This document shows, in pieces, positions 48,385 through 57,608 of a DNA stretch of 64,000 nt. Positions within the stretch are counted from its first letter, which is position 1; every line of letters starts with the position of its first letter. Both the position numbers and the translations under genes were made by a program. The notes beneath the pieces were generated by a model. It ran no database searches and was not told where the DNA came from. It was given only the letters and a program-made list of their open reading frames with translations. Source of the DNA: Clytia hemisphaerica (taxonomy: Eukaryota > Cnidaria > Hydrozoa > Leptothecata > Clytiidae). The stretch spans positions 62,001-126,000 of the forward strand of contig CACVBU010000237.1 in NCBI GenBank assembly GCA_902728285.1, given 5' to 3'.

Positions 48385-48560
48385 ATTAAATATTGACAAT
48401 CAATTAACTTTCGAAAAAAATATCAGCAGTCAATTTATTTTTCGAACGATTTATTGACAATTGATATAGAAATAGAAGGTTTTATTGACGGTCAATAAAA
48501 AAATCGAATCTTTTATTGAACGATCGAATATTATATTGACCGTCAATGGATATCCGGACA
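48385..48560 (+). promoter_or_regulatory. GTCAAT cluster upstream of CACTA-2 second gene
   Basis: Within 175 bp lie TTGACAATCAATTAA, AGCAGTCAATTTA, TTGACAATTGATA, TTGACGGTCAATAAA and TTGACCGTCAATGGA. These are the same words as in the CACTA-2 ends and sit 90-265 bp before the ATG at 48,652. Plant TnpA both binds subterminal words and regulates its promoter, so a similar autoregulatory role is inferred here. Confidence 0.65.
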
Positions 48561-48839
48561 TTTTTTGGGAAGTGCGCAGGCTCTAAATTGTAATCTTCAA
48601 TTTCGATAATCTTCGATTTTTTTATTTCACGTCGATCTTCACACGAACACCATGTCTTCTTTACCTGGCCAAGCACCAACACCAACACCAGTCTTCAACC
48701 CAGCAATGTTTGTCAGATCATCACCAACAACATCAACGGGTGGTCCGTCGCCAGAATTGCCAATGATCGAGCAGAATTTTCAAACATACAGCCATCTCAT
48801 AAACTCACACAACCTTCTCAACTACATGCAACCACTTCA

Positions 48840-49921
48840 CCAATTATTATTATTATTATTATAATGTAACAAAGTTCTAGGCGCACGAGGGCCTCTGGAA
48901 CTGATCGTGATTATACAACGTATTTTACAATTGTCTTGTGTTGAATCTTTTCGGGTGTTTACTCCATGCAGTGTTGAGTCTTTCTTTGAAGACTTTGACT
49001 GTCTTTGCTTCAGCGACATCTTTTGGCAATTTATTCCAGGTTGGAATAGTTCGATAAAAGAAGGAATTCGTTTGTACACCACGGAGTCCATCGCTTCCAA
49101 AGTTTGGAATCATCTCAAAGTTGTGCCTTCTGTGTGGTCGCGTTCGACGGGCTATCTTGTTTGGGATGGTATCTTTTTCGTAATAGTTGATGTGCTTGTA
49201 AAGTTGGACCATGTCACAAAAGTGTCTTCTAAACTCGAGCGTAGGAAGATCTAATTCACGCAATCGTTCTTCATAAGACATATTACGACATTTTGAACAA
49301 GTTTTGTTGCCCGTCTTTGTACTCCTTCAATCAGATTTACGTGTTTACGTAGAAACGGAGACCATACTGACTGAGCGTACTCCAGATGCGGGCGAACAAA
49401 CGTACAATACAATGTTTTAAATGTACTTGTACTCATGTTTACAAATCCTCGATTGATTATGCCAAGTATCGCGTTTGCTTTTTTGACTTGCTTTGCAATG
49501 TGTTCTTCAAATGTAAGTTCTGAGTCAATGAGGATTCCAAGATCTTTTTCTTCAAAGACGTGTTCCAATTGGCGTCCATCTAGGGAATATGGATGAGCAT
49601 GTTTGATGTTTCCAAACTTTCCTAGCGTCAGAACGTGACACTTTTCAGGATGGAATTGTAATAGCCAGTCTTTCGACCATTCTACAAGTGTGTCTATATC
49701 ATTCTGAAGGGAAACAGAGTCTTCGATGCAGTTGACTTCTTTGAAGATTTTGGTATCATCAGCAAACAGTAGGATCAATGAGATGACCTTCTCAGGAAGA
49801 TCATTGATGTATAGCACGAACAGTATTGGTCCCAGTACACTACCCTGTGGAATACCACTCACTACAGGGTCTGTAGTCGAGAAGGACTGGTTCACTTTTA
49901 CTGATTGTGTTCGACCTGTTA
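48840..49921 (-). mobile_element. 5'-truncated LINE (CR1/Jockey-like) inside exon 1
   Basis: On the minus strand the reverse transcriptase starts mid-domain: FSTTDPVVSGIPQGSVLGPI, LFVLYINDLP, LLFADDTKIF (catalytic ADD box), DWLLQFHPEKCHVLTLG, YCTFVRPHLEYAQSVWSPF. After a one-base frame change near 49,270 it reads MSYEERLRELDLPTLEFRRH and TIPTWNKLPKDVAEAKTVKV. The 3' end is a TAA-repeat tail (48,841-48,864). The fingers and any endonuclease are missing. Frameshift and truncation make it dead. No clear target duplication was found. Confidence 0.88.
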
Positions 49922-50462
49922 GAAATTAAACACTCAACAAACACCACCTTCCAACAACCGCCCAACTCCTAAAATTCAAATTGCACGACCATCAGAGCAA
50001 ATAGAAGAAGAAACAATCAATCACAATCAGAGCTAACATTTGAATTCCTGTTGGAATTTTACAACAAGTACAAAGATATTGTCCCGTTTTGTCGGTGTGA
50101 AACTGACTTCACGTACACACTTGAAGAATTTAAGAACAAGAACCATCCCAACAATTATGCTGCTCATATAGTGTATTTGGTAAGTTCACATCCTTAAACT
50201 TTAAATTTTTTCATCGTCTTTTGATCGTGATCGATTGTAGGGTATTGGAAAATTTATTTCAGTTCACCTCGCCCCCTTACTACGACCTAGTGATAAAAAA
50301 AAAGTCATTCTTTCCTTTTCCTTTTCTGCCGAATTTGGTTTATTTATGAAAAACGTGAAAATTTGTCTTAAGGGAATTTTTGGGACTTCTGGTTTTACCC
50401 TTTTTCCTAAACGATGTCCTGTGTTTGTCCTTAACCCTTGTACTATCTTCAAGAGGTATAAA

Positions 50463-50784
50463 ACACCCCTGTCTCAGTGCCCCGGTGGCATGATTTCAGT
50501 ACATGATTTTTTTCAGTACATGGTTTCAGTACATGATTTTTTCCTACGTCACTGCAGTAATCAAATTTTTATTGCACTCATTTGTAATCATCCTAAATGG
50601 CTTGGGAATTCAAGATATGTTTTTTATTGTCGCTGTCTTTATTCAATTTATATCTCAATTCACAAATGGGTGCAATAAAAATTTGATTACTGCAGTGACG
50701 TAGGAAAAAATCATGTACTGAAACCATGTACTGAAAAAAATCATTTACTGAAATCATGCCACCGGGGCACTGAGACAGGGGTGT
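50463..50784. mobile_element. Palindromic MITE in intron 1 of CACTA-2 second gene
   Basis: Long inverted repeats start ACACCCCTGTCTCAGTGCCC and cover about 110 bp each side (to AATCAAATTTTTATTGCA), with TATAAA on both flanks (50,457-50,462 and 50,785-50,790). The motif TTTCAGTACATG repeats inside each arm. A relative lies at 56,358-56,583. Confidence 0.85.
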
Positions 50785-51740
50785 TATAAACGATTCATTT
50801 TTTTTTTTCAGAATGTTGCTAATAAAGCTATCAAGAGGTTTCAACTCAACGAAGGAGATGAAAACCATGGTAACGAGATAGAGAAGGCAAATGCTCTTTA
50901 CTGGGTAAATGTTAACTTAAATTCTGTGTCTCTGATTATGTCGAATTCTTATACGTATCCTGCTCTTAAATTGTTGTTAGAAAGAGCTGTCACTTTAAGC
51001 GAGCATTTGCACTCAAAACATTTTTACTATCCATAGGCTAATAAATAATGCGCTTTTGCTTTCTTTTTTTCTATAGCTAATGAAGGCTTTAAAGATGGAA
51101 ACCACGGACAAGCATGCGAGAAAGTTCTTCAGCAAACGATTTTCAGCTCTTCTGGCAACCAAAAAGCACCAAGAGAAGGAGAAGTAAGTATATTTTGATA
51201 TATTCTATTTGTTGATCTATTGTTATTTCAAATTCTTAATAATCATGGTGTAATCTTTCCATATGAACAATACCTTAATCCATGATGAATTTGAATAGGT
51301 GTGTCAATCAAAGAAAAGATTACATCATGAAGAATATAAAAATTGCATGCAAATAGGGAAAACCCTAAGATCAATTAATATTTTTCCACTTTTTGTTTAA
51401 CATTTCGTAATTTTTATAAGAATCAGGAAATTTAGACTTTTGCTGGGCTGCAGTTATTCTTTTGCTGAATTTTTTTTGAGTTATTTTGCTTTTCATACGT
51501 TGGTATAAACTACTTAAATCTGAGGCCAAGACTTAGATATCTATCGTAGGTATAGCCGAATTTCAGCTTTGTGTCTTGTATAACAATGTTCTTATAAAAA
51601 TACGTGTAATTACCTCAGTGTTTTACGAAAAAAAATTTATGCTTTAAGGATGCAAGCCGAACAAGAAGGAATAAGCCTTTACCAATATCGCCAACGAAGA
51701 AAGCTGGTAAATCAGGTGAAGAAAAAGAGAAAGAGAAATA

Positions 51741-52043
51741 CCGACCAACCTACCGACGATCTCGCCACCGACCAACCTACCGACGATCTCACCACCGACC
51801 AACCTACCAACGATCTCACCACCGACCAACCTACCGACGATCTCATCACCGACTATCTCGCCACAGACCAAGTTACCGACCATCTCGCCACCGACCAATC
51901 TACCGACCATCTCGCCACCGACCAACCTACCGACCATCTCGCCACCGACCAACCTATTGACCATCTCGCCACCGACCAACCTATTGACCATCTCGCCACC
52001 GACCAACCTATTGACCATCTCGCCACCGACCAACCTACCGACG
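51741..52043 (+). repeat. 27-bp coding minisatellite in exon 4
   Basis: About eleven units encode TDQPTDDLA-type nonapeptides (variants TDQPTDHLA, TDQPIDHLA and one short unit TDYLA). The nucleotide unit is ACCGACCAACCTACCGAC plus nine bases. The three identical TDQPIDHLA units point to recent expansion; the frame is kept. The CACTA-1 paralogue has Glu/Gln-rich sequence here instead. Confidence 0.92.
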
Positions 52044-52393
52044 AAAGCAGCATCTATCTAAAGAACGTCTATCCTCCAAAAATCAAAAAAGGTGATATCG
52101 CTGCTGTTGCTTGGGAAACGGAGCTAGGATTTTGTGAGGTGTGTGAAGAAATCGAAGAGGGGGAGATGAAAACGGTGGATCTCAAACAAATTAAAATGAA
52201 GGATGGGGTACTAATGCTTACGTGGAAACGCAAGGTTTGGAGTCTTTCTAGCAACTTTTTGTTAGGGACTGTTGAGTTAGACGCCGACAACAAAGTAGTG
52301 GATCTACAACATCATGAAGAACATTACCAGGCGTACTATGAGAAATATCTTGTTTTTCATCCTTCTTCTGAAGACGAAGACATCAGAGAATAG

Positions 52394-54639
52394 GTGTTTC
52401 CTTTGTCTTTTCGTCAGAGCTCTTAAGAGAATTTAACAACCACGGTCTGTAAGAATCAGCGTGTCTGAATGTGATTTGCTTTTTTGGATATTTTGTTATA
52501 ATCAATAATGTAAGAAATTTCACAGTCTGACTTCAAACGGTTGTCGTTTTATGGCAATTCTTTGAATTCTGGTATTTTTCTGAGGGAAGCAAGAAAATGG
52601 GGGTTTAGTACCTTTTCAGTGTACTAAATTTTCAGATTAATCTTCACAGCCAATTTTGAAAAAATATCACTTTACACACTTTCCTGATACAGTACGACTC
52701 TTACAGACAGTGGCCCTTATAGTAGTTCTTGTGTGTGGTTCACTAAATTTGCAATGTTTATCAAAGTTTCTCTCTGTGTAATCTTTGTATCGGTCGGTAC
52801 AATTTACATAAATCTCTTAGGGTCGTAGAAAAACAAATTGCACAAGTAACGTTCAATACAATATAGAAGGGTCGGAAATGTTAAAACCAACAAATTTTTG
52901 TAATGGTCGGTACAATTTACATAAATTTCTCAAAATCTCTTAGGGTCGTAGAAAAACAAATTGCACAAGTAACGTTCAGTACAATATAGAAGGGTCGGAA
53001 ATGTTAAAACAAACAAATTTTTGTAATGGTCGGTACAATTTACATAAATTTCTCAAAATCTCTTAGGGTCGTAGAAAAACAAATTGCACAAGTAACGTTC
53101 AGTACAATATAGAAGGGTCGGAAATGTTAAAACAAACAAATTTTTGTAATGGTCGGTACAATTTACATAAATTTCTCAAAATCTCTTAGGGTCGTAGAAA
53201 AACAAATTGCACAAGTAACGTTCAGTACAATATGGAAGGGTCGGAAAGGTTAAAACCAACATTTTTGTAATGGTTGGTACAATTCATATAGATTTCTCAA
53301 AAGGTAGGAAAGGTCAAAAGCCCCGAAGTGTATTTTTTAATGACGTCAAAAATAATTTATTGAGGTGTTGCCAAACAAACTAGTTCTGAGGGTCTTAAAA
53401 AATATGTGCACATTTATATCCATAATAGTTTTAATTTACCTAGGGAGTTCATTTTCAAATATTTTTTAGCTTTAGTGAGAAGAAAAGTGATTTGATTTCA
53501 ATGTGTTCCATTTTTTAACTAATATTTCATATACTAAGCTATATTTTTCTTTATCCTAATATATATAAATATCCAATATTTGGAACAAAAATATAATCTA
53601 TAATAATATACAATTTTATAATTTTATTTGTACCATATACAATAGCATTTTATATACTAGCGCATAGTAGTTCCACTTTTAAGTACATTCAAGTTTTATT
53701 TATAAGTATTCAAATTAACTTATATTGATCAATATTCATGGTCAAAAAATTGCATTTTAGTTGTTCCAATTTTATTTGTAAATATTCGAATGATGACCAA
53801 TAGATTCAAAATAAATGACTATTAACATTACGGTCACCCAGTGTCTTGTACAATCTTCTGTCTGAACTTCTTTTGAAGCTTTTACGTAGCTGTTTATCTT
53901 GAGTGCGTGCTAAATTAGAATAATAACGTTCAGGATTATCTTTTTTACGAAAAGAGGCCTAAAAAGATTTAACTTGATTCAAAACTGAAAAGTAGTTTTT
54001 TTTTTAACATCGAAACTATCTTACCCTCGTTAATTCTGTTGTTTTCGCTGTGTTTAGTCATCCTTGATCAAGAATCCTTTATCTAAACAACGATCTCTAC
54101 CTTCTGGGAGTTTCACTTGGGCGATCTCCAAATACTATAATCGAGAAAAAAAAACATAAAAACTTAGTAAGAATATTTTCTTTCTTGGGATGGAGGTTGG
54201 TTCAAAATTTTAGTTCGAAACAACTGCGAAGGAGCGTACTTTTTTTTTTCTGAGAAACATTGAAACATTGTTGTTGTTTGATTGGCTCGCTCATTGTTTA
54301 TGGAATTGATTCTACCAATCAGTACGTTTCGAATGTAATGCGTAGAGATAAAATTTGTAAACAAACTAAAATTGAAAAAAACTACTGCTGTGATGGTAGG
54401 CAACTGCTTTTAGCAAGATAAAGGGAAATAAGTAAGTAACTGTTTTGTTGATCAAAAAAAATAAAAGTCAGTAAATAAGGCTAAATTTATTTTTATTCTT
54501 TATGTAGTAGAAACTGTAAACAAACTTTTTACATATAATAGTTAACATCATTGTAAGGCAAGACATCAAGGCAAGAGAATTTTTTAAGAGGGATTTAAAC
54601 TAAAGAAATCATTAAATCGTCCTCTGATGCTTTCAAGCT
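52394..54639. other. CACTA-2 right non-coding region
   Basis: No gene is supported. It includes the 3' end of the second gene, a 123-bp tandem array (52,792-53,290) and AT-rich sequence to the right terminal repeat. Confidence 0.5.
52792..53290 (+). repeat. Tandem repeat, about 123-bp unit, four copies
   Basis: The phrase GGTCGGTACAATTTACATAA recurs at 52,792, 52,905, 53,028, 53,151 and (as GGTTGGTACAATTCATAT) 53,272, giving spacings of 113, 123, 123 and 121. Inner units are nearly identical; outer ones are diverged. Confidence 0.93.
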
Positions 54640-54940
54640 TGACAGTCAATGTAAAAAACCAGCTGTCATCAAAATAATTGACTGTCAACATGTAAATATT
54701 GATTGTCAATAAGAGTACTTGACAGTCAATCCAAAAAATTGACTGTAAATAAAGAAATATTGACGGTCAATATATTCTTTTACTTTTCAAGAAAATGGAT
54801 TGACAGTCAATAGAAAATATTTTTTGTCAATAATCTGTAATTGACAGTCCAATAAAACTGTTGATTGTCAATAAAAGCTACCGACAGTCAGTGAAAAACA
54901 TTGAACATGAGCCTAATCAATGTTTTTTGACCTAGTAGTG
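54640..54940. repeat. CACTA-2 right terminal repeat
   Basis: Inverted copy of 37,626-37,926, ending GACCTAGTAGTG. By eye there are two differences in 301 bp. The TGA duplication follows at 54,941. Confidence 0.96.
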
Positions 54941-55010
54941 TGATATCCAATCGAACGGCAAATAGAACTTTTTCTTGGCAGTCGATAGTGAATCGAATTA
55001 TCGAATTTTT
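54941..55010 (+). promoter_or_regulatory. GTCGAT cluster upstream of CACTA-1 second gene, right half
   Basis: CCAATCGAACGGC, CTTGGCAGTCGATAGTG and GAATCGAATTATCGAA lie within 145 bp upstream of the ATG at 55,086. This half was separated from the left half (37,560-37,625) by CACTA-2. Confidence 0.55.
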
Positions 55011-55085
55011 TTCGGACAATTTTTGACGTGAATTCAAATCTTTGTTTCATTATTTTATTTCACGACTGGATTTCAACGCTTAAAG

Positions 55086-57608
55086 ATGTCTGCCAACCAA
55101 CAACAACAACAAATTTTAACATCACCACATTCGTCAGCCGGTATTTCACCAGAATTTTTACGCCAAGTATCCAGCTACAGAGCACTGCTGCAAGAACCAA
55201 CCAACAACAACTGGATCATGCAAGCACTTCATTCCGCCACTCTACCTAACAACAATCAGCTTCAACAACAACAACAACAATTACACACCCCTCCAGCAGC
55301 TTCCCTCCAGCAAACTATCGATTTCAATTATTCGGACGATGAAGATCAAGAGACTGCCGACACGACCAAAGGCAAACCATCTTATGACGAACTTTTTGAA
55401 TTTTATGCTAAGTGGAAAGATGTTGTACCTTTTTGCATGTGTAAAGAGGTAACCTACGATTACCGGGACTTCATTGACAAAAAGTCGCCAAAATACAGTG
55501 CTGCACACCCTGTTTACGTGGTAGGTTTCACCTTTCTCCCTTCAAAGCCCTTTGTGTTAAAATTAAAGTAAAGGATTCCTTTTTAAGAATTTCTGGGATT
55601 ACATGTTTATTTTATAAGCATTACACTTGTAAGCATATCTAGGCTCAGATGGGGGAAAAATTAAGCATATGCTAAGCATTATCTCGAGCCTATGAAAAAG
55701 TATTTGCTACTTTGTAGTATGGGTGTAGCAGCATATAAGCAGTATTAAGTATTAGGATATAAGCATCCCTCAAGCATTTTTTCAGCCTAATAAACTTTCG
55801 ACCTAAGCATCTCTGAGCCTGTTTTCGGATTTTTGTATGCTTATAAAAAACATGTATTTTGGTATTTTATTTCACGGTTTACACGCTTTTTTTTATAAGA
55901 ACCAATAAATTTTGTGTCAGCCTGGACTGTTCATAAATTTTCGAATTTGTTTAGTGTCTTTTAGTAATATTTTATAAATTACTAGTAAGATTTTTTTCGC
56001 TTTGCTGGGAGGAATTTTTAGAATATTATTGAATGTTGTGACATTAGTTTCATGGTAATTTTCACTTGATTCTCTTAAATTAGCAAAATCATACGTGGAA
56101 ATCACGAAAAAATGGCAAGTAAACAAAGGAATTTTCTGTCAAAAAGGTCTCCATTTAGTAAAGAATTTGATTAGCAGATAAAATAGTTGATCAACCTGAC
56201 ACCGAGGCTCTTGCGTCTACCAAAAATAACGAACAACCTTTTCTTTTTTCTAGAATATTGCTAATGTTGCTCTGGATCGATTCAAAATTGGTATTGGTAT
56301 GGAGAATGTGAAGAACACATATTACAAAAAGAAAGCTGTCAATTGGGTATGTTTTAACACCCCTGTCTCAGTGCCCCAGTGGAACTTTTTCTCAGGAATT
56401 CCTATAATGCCAGTGGTGATGGTTTTGGATCTTTTCAATGCAATTTCAAATGGGGATTTATAATTATAGGGCAATTCCCCAGTAGAATTGAAATTCTGGT
56501 GCTTTCTATTTTACCAGGACGATTTTTTGACCATGTTTTCCAGAGGGTGTGGGGGTCCACCGGAACTATGATACAGGGATGTGTTTTAAGTAGAGTTTGT
56601 TTAGTAGCCTTTGATTGAGTATTCATTTGTATTTCATCTTGTATATTTATATATATATAACACTTTCTTTTCTCTATACAGATAATGCAAACCTTGAAAA
56701 TATCGGCCAAGCAACACCCGGACGCTTCAACCGAACTGAGCAAGAAGCTTTCGTCAATATTAGCTGGGAAAAGATATTCTGAAAAAGAACAGTAAGTCTA
56801 TTTCTACCACAGCATAATCACTTACTACTCAGGGAGGCTTGTTTTTTCAACTTCTGTCTACAAGTTCTTTTATAAGAACATTTTATTGCATTTTTAACCT
56901 AATTTTTCTTTGGAAACTGCATGAAATTGTTCACAAATGTCGAACATTCTAAGAACGGTTCTAGTCTTAAGATTAAAACTCAAGATTATTTTTCAGTTTC
57001 ATTTTCCAAAATTTTCATTTTTGGAGTCTGGGAAAAGGCTTTTCATCGAAACTGTAATATTTCCTTTTTTTCGTTTCTTTTCAAGGAAAGAGGCTGATTC
57101 AGAGGGTGTGTCTGTGTACCAATACAGACAGAACAGAAAAAGGAGGAGGCAAGAGGAGGCAAATCAAAACCAAACATTTACGGACGAACAACGGGACATA
57201 ATCGAGCAAGCTGTTCAAGAACTGGCCGAACAAGAACCAATTGAGCAAGAACTAATAGAGCAAGAACGATCGTCCCTCCTATTAAAGTCATATCCACCCA
57301 AAATTTCAAAAGGACAGTATGTTGCAGTGGCTTGGAACACGCGCCTTGGATTGGCTGAGGTAACGGAGGACGTTGAGGAAGGAGAGGATAGAAAGGTGGA
57401 TTTAATCGAAATCAAGACAAAGGCGAATGAACTTATGTTTAATTGGAAAAGAAAGACTTACGGCGATGTGGAAAGTAAGTATATTTTGGGAGTTGTCCAG
57501 AAGGATAACAATAACCAAATTACTAATATTGCGGAACTTGAAAGTCATTATGAAGCCTATTTTGATAAGTATTTTGCAGAACCACCTAAGGATTCTTCTG
57601 AAGAGTAA
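55086..57608 (+). CDS. CACTA-1 second gene, four exons, unknown family (TnpA-like role suspected)
   Basis: Exons: 55,086-55,520 (435), 56,254-56,346 (93), 56,682-56,791 (110), 57,086-57,608 (523). All introns are GT-AG and phases join without a stop, giving about 386 residues. The N-terminus is Gln/Asn-rich (MSANQQQQQILTSP). The conserved block PSYDELFEFYAKWKDVVPFC continues MCKEVTYDYRDF. Exon 2 reads NIANVALDRFKIGIGMENVK. A basic patch (YQYRQNRKRRRQEE) follows, then an acidic stretch (EQEPIEQELIEQERSS). The C-terminal beta-rich domain (ISKGQYVAVAWNTRLGLAEV, MFNWKRKTYGDVESKYILGV) may be an SH3/Tudor-like barrel. Exon 2 is exactly the length of its CACTA-2 counterpart; exon 3 differs by one codon. 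The gene lies on the opposite strand to the transposase and its upstream region carries the element's terminal words, which fits a DNA-binding accessory protein. No family is recognised. Confidence 0.85.
55601..55856. mobile_element. MITE in intron 1 (AAGCAT / AGGCTCAG type)
   Basis: The ends ACATGTTTATTTTATAAGCA and TGCTTATAAAAAACATGT enclose a core in which TAAGCAT and GAGCCT/AGGCTCAG words recur. The same build, with a different word, is seen at 43,370-43,706. Confidence 0.7.
56358..56583. mobile_element. MITE in intron 2, relative of 50,463-50,784
   Basis: CACCCCTGTCTCAGTGCCCC on the left and a diverged complement (GGTCCACCGGAACTATGATACAGGGATGTG region) on the right are flanked by TTTTAA (56,352-56,357 and 56,584-56,589). 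It lacks the CAGTACATG core of the other copy. Confidence 0.6.

Larger units (their letters stand above)
48652..52393 (+). pseudogene. CACTA-2 second gene (four exons), exon 1 broken by a LINE
   Basis: Exon 1 starts at ATG 48,652 (MSSLPGQAPTPTPVFNPAMF), is interrupted at about 48,840-49,920, and resumes in frame (TPPSNNRPTP, then ELTFEFLLEFYNKYKDIVPF) to the donor at 50,180. Exon 2 is 50,812-50,904, exon 3 is 51,077-51,183 and exon 4 is 51,649-52,393. All junctions are GT-AG and keep phase. Order of the protein: Pro/Thr-rich N-terminus; a conserved block with FCRCETDFTYTLEEFKNKNH; helices in exons 2-3; a basic patch (YQYRQRRKLVNQVKKKRKRN); a 9-residue repeat tract; and a C-terminal beta-rich domain (IKKGDIAAVAWETELGFCEV...FLLGTVELD). 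That domain resembles a small SH3/Tudor-like barrel in its spacing of 'G..VAVAW...G.V' and 'F.WKRK'; this is a guess. The paralogue in CACTA-1 has the same exon plan. No known family is recognised; a TnpA-like DNA-binding factor is the natural hypothesis. Confidence 0.8.
37626..54940. mobile_element. CACTA-2: 17.3-kb CACTA/EnSpm transposon nested in CACTA-1
   Basis: The termini CACTACTAGGTCAAAAAACA and complement have the 3-bp duplication TGA on both sides (37,623-37,625 and 54,941-54,943). The first 12 bases of the ends equal those of CACTA-1; beyond that the sequences differ. The 301-bp terminal repeats (37,626-37,926 and 54,640-54,940) differ at only two positions by eye, so the insertion is young. 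Gene layout matches CACTA-1: TNP2-type transposase on the minus strand (40,490-45,370) and a four-exon second gene on the plus strand (48,652-52,393). The second gene is interrupted by a LINE fragment, so this copy probably depends on others for that product. Confidence 0.96.

Noticed and set aside
51644..52033. Minus-strand open frame of repeated Gly-Gly-Glu-Met-Val units
   Set aside because: Shadow of the 27-bp coding repeat in exon 4 of the CACTA-2 second gene, which has splice signals and a paralogue.
37626..54940. The nearly identical terminal repeats as an assembly artefact
   Set aside because: The exact TGA duplication, the preserved CACTA ends and the flanking CACTA-1 sequence that continues across the insertion make a true insertion the simpler explanation, although long reads would settle it.
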